NCBI GenBank assembly: GCA_900542445.1 | Contig: UQNN01000001.1 | Coordinates: forward strand, 248,001-312,000 | Length of the DNA stretch: 64,000 nucleotides | Reading direction: 5' to 3' | DNA from: an uncultured Eubacteriales bacterium | GTDB taxonomy: Bacteria > Bacillota > Clostridia > Christensenellales > Aristaeellaceae | Part shown: piece by piece, positions 56,612-64,000 of the stretch | How positions within the stretch are numbered: position 1 is the stretch's first letter | How the letters are laid out: each line of letters starts with the position of its first letter | The notes under the pieces: model-generated | Told to the model about the DNA's origin: nothing | Database searches by the model: none | What the model saw: only the letters and a program-made list of their open reading frames with translations | Program-made: the position numbers and the translations under genes

Positions 56612-57301
56612 TTATTCCAGCCCCACTACGTTATCCACCGGCAGGGAGAGCACAATGCCCTGCGCTTCGCTTTGCAGGCCGCAGTTGTCGCAAATCGCCT
56701 GCATAATCGCCAGCTTGCTTTCCGCTTTGGCGAGAATCATCACGGCTTCTTTCTCTTCCTGCAAGCTGAATCCCCACTGGCTGAGCGCTTCTTCCGCGCC
56801 GACACGGCGGCTGTGCAGCACCGTTCCGCCCGCCGCGCCCGCCGGACGCGCCGCCGCCATCACTTCTTCGCTGTATCCCTGGTTGACCAGCGCGACGATA
56901 ATCTGATAATCGTTTTCCTGCATAAGCGCCCTCCTCATTTCCGGCTTCGGCTTTTCCTGACAAACCTGCTGCACCATCTGCAAAACGCGTTTGTTCGCAC
57001 CGGAGATCGGCACGGTGAACGCGATGCCGCTGCCCGACAGACCCAGCCGCAGTTCCCGGCGCAAACGAATCAGCAGGTCGTCCGCGTCCGTCTTGGGCAT
57101 CATCGTCAGCAGCAGGCTCTTTTCGCCGCTGTCCAGTCCCAGCATATCCATCATCTCGCGCGAGGCCGTGCCGTGCGCATACGCCTGAAGCTGCATCGGC
57201 AGCTTCCCCTTTTCGAACAGCAAAAGCGCCCTGTCCGTGAGCTTCGGCGTGGCAATCAGCATCAGCAGCCGAAACGACGCGCGCATTTTTTCCGTGCTCA
57301 T
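56612..57301 (-). CDS. P-II-like protein paired with a DUF1538 membrane protein
   Basis: This 229-residue protein seems to contain two P-II-like ferredoxin folds in tandem, with VPISGANKRVLQMVQQ between them. The second half has the P-II-like ENDYQIIVALVNQGYSEEVMAAARPAGAAGGTVLHSRR, a T-loop-like GAAGGTV segment. It probably binds a small metabolite and controls the transporter encoded just upstream. ATG 57301 is seven bases behind GGAGG and overlaps the transporter stop. Confidence 0.78.
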   Translation of the reverse strand: MSTEKMRASFRLLMLIATPKLTDRALLLFEKGKLPMQLQAYAHGTASREMMDMLGLDSGEKSLLLTMMPKTDADDLLIRLRRELRLGLSGSGIAFTVPISGANKRVLQMVQQVCQEKPKPEMRRALMQENDYQIIVALVNQGYSEEVMAAARPAGAAGGTVLHSRRVGAEEALSQWGFSLQEEKEAVMILAKAESKLAIMQAICDNCGLQSEAQGIVLSLPVDNVVGLE

Positions 57302-58821
57302 GCCCATTCCTCCTCCAGCTCGACGATCTCATCCCGTCCGTCAAACGCAGGCGCCGCCCGTTTCTCGACGCGGCTCATCTTCATTCGGTAAGCGACGCCC
57401 ATCAGCTGCACGGCGATCAGCGGGGTCAGCGCGACCAGCGCCACCACGCCAAAAGCATCCGTCATCACATTGCCGCCCAGCATTTCGCACGCGCCGATGC
57501 TCAGCGGCAGCAGGAAGGTCGTGGTCATCGGGCCGCTGGCCACGCCGCCGGAGTCAAACGCAATGCCGACGAAAATCGGCGGCACGACAAAGGAAAGCCC
57601 CAGCGCCAGCGCATAACCGGGAATCAGAATGTACGCAATCGGAATGCCCGTCACCACGCGCAGCATCGCCAGACCCACGCTGACGGATACGCCGATGGAA
57701 AGGCACCGGTTCATTGCCCGCGCGGAGATTGCGCCGCTGGTTACACTCTGAATCTGCCGATTGAGCACCTGAATCGCCGGCTCAGCCTTGACGATAAAGA
57801 AGCCGATGAGCATGCCTATGGGCACGAGCAGCCACTTATACCCCGGCTGCGCCAGCGAACGTCCCAGCACCGTGCCGACCGGGCCGAAGCCCACATTCAC
57901 GCCGCACAGGAACAGCACCAGCCCGACATACGTATACGCAAAGCCGACCAGCACGCGCCGCCTTTGGCGCTTCTGATAGCGGCGCGTCATCATCTGGAAG
58001 ATGAAAAACACCGCGACAATCGGCAGGATGGACATCGCGACCTCCGCCATATAATGCGGCAGGCCGCCTGCAAAGGTCAGCGCAACATCCTGCGTCGTCG
58101 CAACTTCAGGCACAAGCGTCGGCGTATAGGCCGCGTCCTGCGGGTTAAAGAAACAGCCGAGCAGCAGCACCGCCAGAATGGGGCCGACGCTGGAAAGCGC
58201 GACCAGACCGAAACTGTCGCTCGCCGCGTCTTTGTCGCCACGCACCGCCGCCATGCCCACGCCCATCGCCATGATGAACGGAACGGTAATCGGCCCGGTC
58301 GTCACACCGCCTGAATCATACGCCACGGCCAGAAAGCTTTCCGGCACAAAAACCGAAACCACCGCCAACAGGCCATACAGCGCCAGCAGCAGTTTGGAAA
58401 GGCTGATGCGCTTCAAAATGCGCACGACCGCCAGCGCCAGAAACGCGCCCACGCCGACGGCAATCGAATAAATAAGCACCTTATTCGGAATGGACGGCAC
58501 CTGCTGGGCAAGCACCTGCAAATCCGGCTCTGCAATGGTGATAATCACCCCCATCACAAACGCGATGGCGACAATCACGGGGATTTTCTTCACGCGCTCC
58601 ATCTGCACGCCGATGCCCTCGCCCAGCGGCGACATCGCCATTTCCGCGCCCAGCTGAAACAGGCCCATGCCGAACACGAGCAGCACTGCGCCCACCGTAA
58701 ACATCACCGCCGTACCGACGTCCATCGGCACGAGCACGACGCTCAGCGCCAGCACGATGAGCGTAATGGGCAGCACCGCCGTCAGGGATTCCATCAGCTT
58801 TTCTTTAAGCTTGGGGTTCAT
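57298..58821 (-). CDS. DUF1538 membrane protein (duplicated transporter-like)
   Basis: This 507-residue integral membrane protein has about 12-14 hydrophobic segments and two tandem copies of the DUF1538 unit. Each unit carries the motif YDSGGVTTGPITVPF or FDSGGVASGPMTTTF, at about residues 190 and 425. The duplicated re-entrant-looking motif suggests a transporter or channel. Its translation is coupled to the P-II-like gene, and together they may form a metabolite-gated transporter. Substrate unknown. ATG 58821 follows AAAGGAC; an ATG 18 codons upstream is weaker. Confidence 0.82.
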   Translation of the reverse strand: MNPKLKEKLMESLTAVLPITLIVLALSVVLVPMDVGTAVMFTVGAVLLVFGMGLFQLGAEMAMSPLGEGIGVQMERVKKIPVIVAIAFVMGVIITIAEPDLQVLAQQVPSIPNKVLIYSIAVGVGAFLALAVVRILKRISLSKLLLALYGLLAVVSVFVPESFLAVAYDSGGVTTGPITVPFIMAMGVGMAAVRGDKDAASDSFGLVALSSVGPILAVLLLGCFFNPQDAAYTPTLVPEVATTQDVALTFAGGLPHYMAEVAMSILPIVAVFFIFQMMTRRYQKRQRRRVLVGFAYTYVGLVLFLCGVNVGFGPVGTVLGRSLAQPGYKWLLVPIGMLIGFFIVKAEPAIQVLNRQIQSVTSGAISARAMNRCLSIGVSVSVGLAMLRVVTGIPIAYILIPGYALALGLSFVVPPIFVGIAFDSGGVASGPMTTTFLLPLSIGACEMLGGNVMTDAFGVVALVALTPLIAVQLMGVAYRMKMSRVEKRAAPAFDGRDEIVELEEEWA

Positions 58822-58891
58822 TGCATCGCTGTCCTTTCCGGTTCCGAATTTGAATCGGCCGCGTGGCCGATACATCCGATCTGTTTATATA

Positions 58892-58921
58892 AGTATATCG
58901 GAAAAGGACGTTTCGTGTCAA
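58892..58921 (-). promoter_or_regulatory. Promoter of the DUF1538/P-II-like pair
   Basis: TTGACA (58916-58921) and TATACT (58892-58897) with an 18-base spacer lie on the minus strand, about 70 bases before the start. The remaining 170 bases to the fba terminator hold no supported gene. Confidence 0.78.
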
Positions 58922-59095
58922 GTCAAACGTACTGACCCGGCCGTTTAGTTTCCGTAAAGAAGCGGCCTTAGGCCGCCTGCACTTCCGCCAAAGTCTGCAC
59001 TTCCCGCGCCCGGCAGCCGTCCGATGCCCGTCTATTTCAAATTATACCCTCTGAATGCGCCACAAAAACAGCATTCAGGCATTCGGGAAATATCA

Positions 59096-59131
59096 AAAAA
59101 GAGCCGCCCGCCAAAGCGGACAGCCCTTTGA
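59096..59131 (-). terminator. Intrinsic terminator of fba
   Basis: AGGGCTGTCCGC pairs with GCGGGCGGCTCT (12 bp with wobble pairs) on the minus strand, followed by six T residues, soon after the fba stop. Confidence 0.8.
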
Positions 59132-59139
59132 AGCGCTTT

Positions 59140-60084
59140 TTACGCCTTGCCGTTGCAGCCCATGACGTTCACGATCTTATGGCGAACCATGTCGCGAAGC
59201 GCAATGCGCGCGGGCTTGAGGTACTGGCGCGGATCGAACTGATCCGGATGCTCCGCGAACTGCTTGCGGATCACGCCGGTCATCGCCAGACGCAGGTCGG
59301 AGTCCACGTTGATCTTGCAGACAGCCATGGACGCAGCCTGACGCAGCATCTCCTCCGGCACGCCCTGAGCGCCCGGAATGTTGCCGCCGTACTGGTTGAT
59401 CATCTGCACATACTCCGGCATGACGGAGGAAGCGCCGTGGAGCACGATCGGGAAGCCCGGCAGCTTCTCGGAGACTTTCTCCAGAATGTCAAAGCGCAGA
59501 TGCGGTTCGCCCTTGAACTTGAACGCGCCGTGGCTGGTGCCGATGGCGATGGCCAGAGAGTCAACGCCGGTCGCCTTCACAAATTCCTCAACCTCGTTGG
59601 GATCGGTGTAAAGCGCGTCGTCGTCGCCGACTTTCACGTCGTCCTCAACGCCGGCCAGACGGCCCAGCTCGCCCTCAACCACAACGCCGTGATCGTGCGC
59701 ATACTCGACCACCTGACGGGTCAGCTTGATGTTCTCTTCAAACGGCAGATGAGAGCCGTCGATCATGACGGAGGTGAAGCCGCCGTCGATGCAGGCCTTG
59801 CAGGTTTCAAAATCCGGGCCGTGATCCAGGTGCAGCACGATCGGCAGATCTACGCCGCTCTCCTGCGCGTCCAGCAAAGCGGCCTCAACCAGCTTCACCA
59901 GATACACATGCTTGGCATAAGCGCGCGCGCCCTTGGAAACCTGAAGAATCACCGGCGCCTTTTCCATCGTAGCCGCCTCGGTGATGCCCTGAATGATTTC
60001 CATGTTGTTGACGTTGAACGCGCCGATGGCATAGTGGCCTTCATACGCTTTCTTAAACATTTCGGTAGAGGTAACAAGACCCAT
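59140..60084 (-). CDS. fba: Class II fructose-bisphosphate aldolase
   Basis: This 314-residue zinc aldolase cleaves fructose 1,6-bisphosphate in glycolysis. It has FNVNNMEIIQG, the zinc histidine in LHLDHGPDFE, GGFTSVMIDGSHLPFEENI, EGELGRLAGVED, IAIGTSHGAFKF with the second zinc histidine, VLHGASSV and the final KINVDSDLRLA. Length and order match the FbaA group. GAAGGAG precedes ATG. It is monocistronic with a strong terminator. Confidence 0.95.
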   Translation of the reverse strand: MGLVTSTEMFKKAYEGHYAIGAFNVNNMEIIQGITEAATMEKAPVILQVSKGARAYAKHVYLVKLVEAALLDAQESGVDLPIVLHLDHGPDFETCKACIDGGFTSVMIDGSHLPFEENIKLTRQVVEYAHDHGVVVEGELGRLAGVEDDVKVGDDDALYTDPNEVEEFVKATGVDSLAIAIGTSHGAFKFKGEPHLRFDILEKVSEKLPGFPIVLHGASSVMPEYVQMINQYGGNIPGAQGVPEEMLRQAASMAVCKINVDSDLRLAMTGVIRKQFAEHPDQFDPRQYLKPARIALRDMVRHKIVNVMGCNGKA

Positions 60085-60274
60085 TGAGAATCACTCCTTC
60101 TATCATCCTGCCGCGTTTCCCGCGCGGCACTTTCGGATATCTTCCTTTGTTAGTATAGCAACAATTCTGCGTTTTGAACAGCCCCCGCCACTGACTTTGT
60201 GCATTTTTTTGCGTTTACACGCCGTTTTCCCGCGGGTTTTCGTCTGTTTTTGTCTGAACGTCTGATGTTTCTCC

Positions 60275-60304
60275 TTGACGTTCTCTCCCGCCGCCTGCTA
60301 TACT
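60275..60304 (+). promoter_or_regulatory. Promoter of the rRNA methyltransferase gene
   Basis: TTGACG at 60275-60280 and TATACT at 60299-60304 with an 18-base spacer, 43 bases before the start. Confidence 0.75.
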
Positions 60305-60347
60305 GTATCGGTTAAAAAACCCTGTCGATGGTTTCCGGAGGAAAAAG

Positions 60348-61478
60348 ATGGATCGTTTTGAATGGATTGCCACCGCCGCTTTCGGTTTGGAGGGCATTGT
60401 CGCCCGTGAGCTGGCGCGGCTGGGTCTGGATGCAAAGGCCGAAAACGGCGGCGCGCGTTTTTTCGGCACGTTTGAGGATGCTTTCCGCGCCAACCTTCAC
60501 GCCCGCTGCGCCGACCGCATTCTGCTGGTCATGGGGCGGTTTGAAGCGCGCAGCTTTGAGGAGCTTTTCGAGGGCGTGCGCGCCCTGCCGTGGGAGGATT
60601 TCATCGGCGAGCGCACCCGCTTTCCGGTGAACGGCAAATGCGCCCGCAGCCAGCTGATGAGCGTGCGCGACTGCCAGTCCATCACGAAAAAAGCGATTGT
60701 CGAACGCCTGCGCGGCCGCTATCGCACGGATTGGTTTGTGGAGGACGCGGAAACCGTCTCCATCGACGTCGCGCTGCACGGCGACATCGCCCAGCTCACG
60801 CTCGATGCCAGCGGCACGGCGCTCAACCGCCGCGGTTACCGCACATGGAACGGCGAAGCGCCGCTGCGCGAAACCCTCGCCGCCGCGCTGGTCACGCTCA
60901 GCCCTTGGCGGCCCGGCATGCCCCTGCACGACCCCATGTGCGGCACAGGCACGCTGATGATCGAAGCCGCCATGCGCATGGCGCACCGCGCGCCCGGTCT
61001 GACCCGCGAGTTTGCCATCGAGTCCTGGCGCAATATGCCGACGGAAGCGTTCGGCGACATCCGCGAGCAGGCGCGCGCAGAATTTGATCCGTCTCGAATC
61101 GAGGGCATTTCCGGTTCGGATATCGACCCGGAGGCCGTCGAGCTGGCGAACCGCCATCTCAAGCAGGCCGGGCTGGCCGGACGCGTCCGTTTCGAGACAG
61201 CCGATATGCGCGATTGCAGGCGCGCCGAACCGCAGGGCGTGTTTCTCTGCAACCCGCCTTACGGCGAACGCCTGAGCGACCGCAAGGCATGCGAGACGCT
61301 CTACCACGACATGGGGCAGATGCTCCGCGCCAACACCGGCTGGTCGCTCTCCGCCATCACGTCCCACCCCGGCTTTGAGCGCTGCTTCGGCCGCCGCGCC
61401 GATAAAAAGCGCCGCTTCTACAACGGTCGGCTCGAATGCGAATTCATGACGTTCGGCCTGCCCAAGCCGAAACGATAA
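60348..61478 (+). CDS. THUMP-domain 23S rRNA (guanine-N2) methyltransferase
   Basis: This 376-residue protein has an N-terminal THUMP RNA-binding region (to about residue 150) and a C-terminal Rossmann methyltransferase: DPMCGTGTLMIEAAMRMA near residue 193, SGSDIDPEAVELANRHL, and the catalytic NPPYGERLSD near 305. It matches the RlmL/YpsC group that modifies 23S rRNA. GGAGG lies six bases before ATG. It stands alone between a promoter and a terminator. Confidence 0.9.
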   Translation: MDRFEWIATAAFGLEGIVARELARLGLDAKAENGGARFFGTFEDAFRANLHARCADRILLVMGRFEARSFEELFEGVRALPWEDFIGERTRFPVNGKCARSQLMSVRDCQSITKKAIVERLRGRYRTDWFVEDAETVSIDVALHGDIAQLTLDASGTALNRRGYRTWNGEAPLRETLAAALVTLSPWRPGMPLHDPMCGTGTLMIEAAMRMAHRAPGLTREFAIESWRNMPTEAFGDIREQARAEFDPSRIEGISGSDIDPEAVELANRHLKQAGLAGRVRFETADMRDCRRAEPQGVFLCNPPYGERLSDRKACETLYHDMGQMLRANTGWSLSAITSHPGFERCFGRRADKKRRFYNGRLECEFMTFGLPKPKR

Positions 61479-61481
61479 TAT

Positions 61482-61515
61482 AAAAAGCTCGGCGTTTCGC
61501 GCGTCGAGCTTTTTT
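61482..61515 (+). terminator. Terminator of the rRNA methyltransferase gene
   Basis: AAAAAGCTCGGCG pairs with CGCGTCGAGCTTTTTT with a small mismatch, four bases after the stop. Confidence 0.85.
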
Positions 61516-61548
61516 CTGCAAAAATATGGGTTGACCTCAAGTCATTGC

Positions 61549-61806
61549 TTACAGGTGATCCACAAAATAATTCTGAATCGCCGCAACGGCCGCTTCTTCG
61601 TCTTTTCCCTCCACAGTGACGGTCACTTTGCTGCCGCACTGCATATCCAGCCCCATCACGTCGCGCACCTGCGCGAGCAGCGCCGATTTTGCGCCGTTTT
61701 TCAACCGAACCTTGCTGCTGAAACGGGCCGCTTCCCGCATCAGGCTGCTCATGGGCCGAGTATGCAGCGCGTCCTGATTGGTCAAAACATAGCTGAACTG
61801 TTTCAT
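61549..61806 (-). CDS. HPr-family phosphocarrier protein variant
   Basis: This 85-residue HPr-like protein has the phosphorylated histidine at position 15 (ALHTRPMSSL). Aligned to B. subtilis HPr without gaps up to residue 61, the regulatory Ser46 position is Gln (LLAQVRDVMGL). It could therefore not be phosphorylated there by HPr kinase, so catabolite control through it would be lost or altered. AAGGAG lies before ATG. It is transcribed alone from a consensus promoter. Confidence 0.85.
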   Translation of the reverse strand: MKQFSYVLTNQDALHTRPMSSLMREAARFSSKVRLKNGAKSALLAQVRDVMGLDMQCGSKVTVTVEGKDEEAAVAAIQNYFVDHL

Positions 61807-61847
61807 GAGCGCATCTCCTTCTCCGCAGCTTTTCCGCCGCGAAAAGG

Positions 61848-61876
61848 ATTATACCCCAGCGTCCGCCGCCTTGCAA
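61848..61876 (-). promoter_or_regulatory. Promoter of the HPr-variant gene
   Basis: TTGCAA (61871-61876) and TATAAT (61848-61853) with 17 bases between lie on the minus strand, 42 bases before the start. Confidence 0.8.
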
Positions 61877-62099
61877 GTCTGCGCTTTTTTCGCCGAATCC
61901 TGCATTTCGGTATTCCGCCGAAATCCCGGCCCCGCATTTGTGCAAGCCTGCGTATTCTTTTTTGCCTTATGACCCGGCAAAACGCAAACTTCCATAAACT
62001 GACGAAAAACAGCCGAAAAATTCGCTCAAGATACCGTTTTTTGCATATTGGATGATTCAATCTGTTATTTTAATCAAACAGATTGCCCTGAAACGCAAA
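61877..62099. other. Intergenic region with a perfect hairpin
   Basis: CAATCTGTT at 62058-62066 pairs with AACAGATTG at 62077-62085. No gene is supported. The hairpin sits just upstream of the GC-rich stem that ends the SH3-repeat gene. Confidence 0.5.
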
Positions 62100-62101
62100 G
62101 C

Positions 62102-62129
62102 GCGGGCGCGGTTTGAATCCCGCGCCCGC
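62102..62129. terminator. GC-rich hairpin after the SH3-repeat gene
   Basis: GCGGGCGCGG at 62102-62111 pairs with CCGCGCCCGC at 62120-62129. The T run lies on the plus-strand side, so as a terminator for the minus-strand gene it is imperfect. Confidence 0.6.
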
Positions 62130-62138
62130 TTCATTTTT

Positions 62139-63806
62139 TTAATCAAATTGCAGGTATTCCGTCATGATATAGCCGCGCTTGCCATCCGGCAGAACGATGC
62201 CCGTCCACTTGTTGCCGTAATCCGTAACCAGCAGCCGCTCGCCTGTGCGCGCCTTGTCGATGATTGCGCCGTTCTGGCTGTCCGCCTCGCTGCGCACATT
62301 CACCTTGTCCTTGATGACGGAGGCCGTCAGGTGCGTGGTGCTGGCCGGGGCATTCAGCGCCGCCAGCGGCACAAAGCCCGCGCGGTCAACCGTCTTGGCC
62401 GTCACATCCAGCGAGGGCGAATCCCCCGCCAGCACATAGGCCCAGTCGCCGAATTTGCCCAGCATATACACGCGCGTGCCCGCCGCGATGGATTCCACCG
62501 TATCCGCCTTGACCTCCGGCCTTACGCGGATGTCCGCGTCCGTCTTGGCTGTCGCGCGTTGAGGAATGCGATCGGAAAGCGGTTCATCCGGCGTGGTCAG
62601 CACACGAATCTGGCTCTTTTTGACATAGCCAACCAGCGTGCCCAGCGAAATCTGGACGTAATCCGTCTGCGTATAGGAGGTGATCCGCGCCTGTGCGCCG
62701 CTGCACAGCGCGCCGATTACCGCGTTTTCATCCTCCGGATCGCTCTGCACGATGACGGGCAGATCCTTGTCGTCCGCCTGCGCCACGCCGATGCTCTGGC
62801 TCGTCTGCGCCAGGGACAGATTGGCGATCGGCAGAAAGCCGAAATCGCCGCAGTCATACGCGCCCGCCCCGCCCTCGCTCGTGCGGACGTAGGCATAGGT
62901 ATCGCTCTCGGCCAGCAGCTCGACGTACATGCCCTGTCCCAGCGTCATATAGCGGCTGGATGCGTCGTCCTTCTCCTGATAGAGCAACGTATCGCTCTTG
63001 GTCTGCATCAGCAGCGGGTAATACGGCACAACGCTGCGCATCTGGCTGCCCAGCGCGTAGAGGTTCGCCGTCTGCGTGTACTTGATCCAGCCGGAAACGC
63101 CGCCCACGCGCACGCGCCGCCACTCGCCTTCCTTGCGTCCGAACAGGCTGAAACAGGCCGTTCCGTTGCTCAGGCGCATGATTTCGTTCGCCTTGGCCGT
63201 CGGCGCGTCATACAGGATGGTCTTTTTATCCGTCTTCCCGCTGGAAATAATGCTCACTTTCAGCTCGCCCACGTCGGTCAGCACGTCCAGCGGCACATAA
63301 CCCAGCTTGCGCCCGTCGTCCGTCTCTGCCCAGATGTAGGCCCATGTGTCCAGAATGCCCAGCAGCCCGACTTTGCTGTTTTCGTCAAGCGTCGCCAGCG
63401 ACACGCTTGTGTTATCCGTCGTCTCACGAAGCGGGACGCTTGTCATCCACATACCGTTCAGGTCGATCTCCGCCGCGCGGCCGTCTCCGAAGCCGGAATC
63501 CTCGCCGTAGCGCGCCGCGATCTCCTCCTGCGGAATCAGATATGCGGAGGCCATGTATCCGGTCACGCCGCCAACCTCGACCTTGTCATATTCCTCGTTC
63601 TCCACTGCAAGCACGTTGATCTCCGTGCCCGTGTAATAAAGGCCGAGAATCGCGCCGTTCTTAGTCGGCTGAGCGCGCAGATTAAGCCGTTCGGGATATA
63701 CCTTGTCCGTCTCTCGATTATCCACGAACAGGCTTTCGCCAACGCCGCACGCCGCGCTCATCAGCAACGCAAGGGCGACCAGTGCGCACAAGAGTTTTTT
63801 CATCAT
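62139..63806 (-). CDS. Secreted multi-SH3-repeat protein
   Basis: This protein of about 555 residues has a signal sequence (MMKKLLCALVALALLMSAACG) and several bacterial SH3 (SH3b) units. Recognisable ones are near residues 35-95 (LNLRAQPTKNGAILGLYYTG), 395-450 (IRVRPEVKADTVESIAAGTRV) and 500-555 (VNVRSEADSQNGAIIDKARTGERL). No catalytic domain is visible. Such proteins bind cell-wall material. The Cys at residue 20 could be lipidated, although the lipobox is weak. The start is ATG 63806 or the next ATG; AAGGAG is close by. Confidence 0.82.
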   Translation of the reverse strand: MMKKLLCALVALALLMSAACGVGESLFVDNRETDKVYPERLNLRAQPTKNGAILGLYYTGTEINVLAVENEEYDKVEVGGVTGYMASAYLIPQEEIAARYGEDSGFGDGRAAEIDLNGMWMTSVPLRETTDNTSVSLATLDENSKVGLLGILDTWAYIWAETDDGRKLGYVPLDVLTDVGELKVSIISSGKTDKKTILYDAPTAKANEIMRLSNGTACFSLFGRKEGEWRRVRVGGVSGWIKYTQTANLYALGSQMRSVVPYYPLLMQTKSDTLLYQEKDDASSRYMTLGQGMYVELLAESDTYAYVRTSEGGAGAYDCGDFGFLPIANLSLAQTSQSIGVAQADDKDLPVIVQSDPEDENAVIGALCSGAQARITSYTQTDYVQISLGTLVGYVKKSQIRVLTTPDEPLSDRIPQRATAKTDADIRVRPEVKADTVESIAAGTRVYMLGKFGDWAYVLAGDSPSLDVTAKTVDRAGFVPLAALNAPASTTHLTASVIKDKVNVRSEADSQNGAIIDKARTGERLLVTDYGNKWTGIVLPDGKRGYIMTEYLQFD

Positions 63807-63879
63807 GCTCACTCCTTTTGTGTTTCCTTTGTCTATAAGACGAAGGAACACGCCTTTTTAATCCCGCTTTGACAAAATT

Positions 63880-64000
63880 TTACAGCCTCGGTTTTTTCAT
63901 GCGGACTGCGCCGGGCAGAAGCTCGTAATGCGCCTCGTCCACGCGCAGCAGCTTGCCGTCCAGATTGACAGTCATGTTTTTCGCGCGCATCGTGACGGTT
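63880..64000 (-). CDS. C-terminal end of a possible lipid kinase (DAGK-like), cut by the window edge
   Basis: Only the last 39 or so codons are present, ending MKKPRL before TAA at 63880. The segment MTVNLDGKLLRVDEA followed by YELLPGAVRM resembles the final beta-strand region of YegS/DgkB-type diacylglycerol kinases (VNVDGE and LPGAL-like). This is a weak match on a short fragment. The 5' part lies outside the window. Confidence 0.4.
   Translation of the reverse strand, partial: TVTMRAKNMTVNLDGKLLRVDEAHYELLPGAVRMKKPRL

Noticed and set aside
62052..63872. 606-codon plus-strand frame
   Set aside because: It is the complement of the SH3-repeat protein, which has a signal peptide and recognisable repeats. 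No ribosome site or family similarity is seen for the plus strand.

Overview
The window looks like chromosome from a GC-rich, anaerobic, probably spore-forming member of the Clostridia (Firmicutes) living in a gut. This is an inference from content: a GerW/YtfJ sporulation protein with its DUF2953 neighbour, a type III pantothenate kinase, an ECF-type vitamin transporter, a SUF operon ending in sufU, a bile-salt-hydrolase-like enzyme, and sigma-A type promoters. The species cannot be named from the sequence.

Layout. 0-5.2 kb (minus strand): end of a surface-polysaccharide operon with four GT2 glycosyltransferases and a pyruvyltransferase, joined by 4-base start/stop overlaps. 5.2-16.1 kb: housekeeping genes (asparaginase, PanE-like reductase, endonuclease IV, S41 protease, PucR/CdaR-type regulator, MsmK/UgpC-type ATPase, homoserine dehydrogenase, CoaX and a likely pantothenate ECF S-component behind a structured leader), then tRNA-Leu(CAG).

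16.1-31.5 kb is a mobile island anchored in the 3' end of that tRNA gene. It has a mobilisation/replication core (MobV relaxase, SF3-type helicase, CHC2-type primase, XRE regulator), a cargo block of about 6.5 kb on the minus strand (ECF-like sigma factor, DUF4367 protein, small secreted proteins, a membrane-anchored protein, two permeases and one ABC ATPase), and a large serine recombinase. The 87-bp tRNA-end-plus-terminator segment recurs after the recombinase and again 1.3 kb later. Between and after these copies lie two compact AT-rich modules, one carrying a MerR/TipAS-type regulator and one a GNAT acetyltransferase, separated by an in-frame, internally deleted remnant of a second recombinase. 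A hairpin repeat begins each of the three cargo segments. The tandem accretion and the sigma/secreted-protein/ABC block are the most interesting parts of the window.

31.6-64 kb returns to backbone: galM, NUDIX, a TetR/methyltransferase pair with palindromic operators, sufCBDSU, a degenerate receiver-bearing histidine-kinase homologue, a bile-salt-hydrolase-like gene, a stand-alone HPt protein, a capsule-type cpsB-cpsD-cpsC plus LCP locus, a GGDEF sensor next to a sugar-binding lipoprotein, aspartokinase, gerW, xth, a YfcE-like phosphoesterase, DegV, a P-II-like/DUF1538 pair, class II aldolase, a THUMP rRNA methyltransferase, an HPr variant without the usual Ser46, an SH3-repeat protein, and the 3' end of a possible lipid kinase cut by the window edge. 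Intergenic regions commonly carry recognisable sigma-A promoters and intrinsic terminators. No CRISPR array, rRNA or transposase gene was seen.
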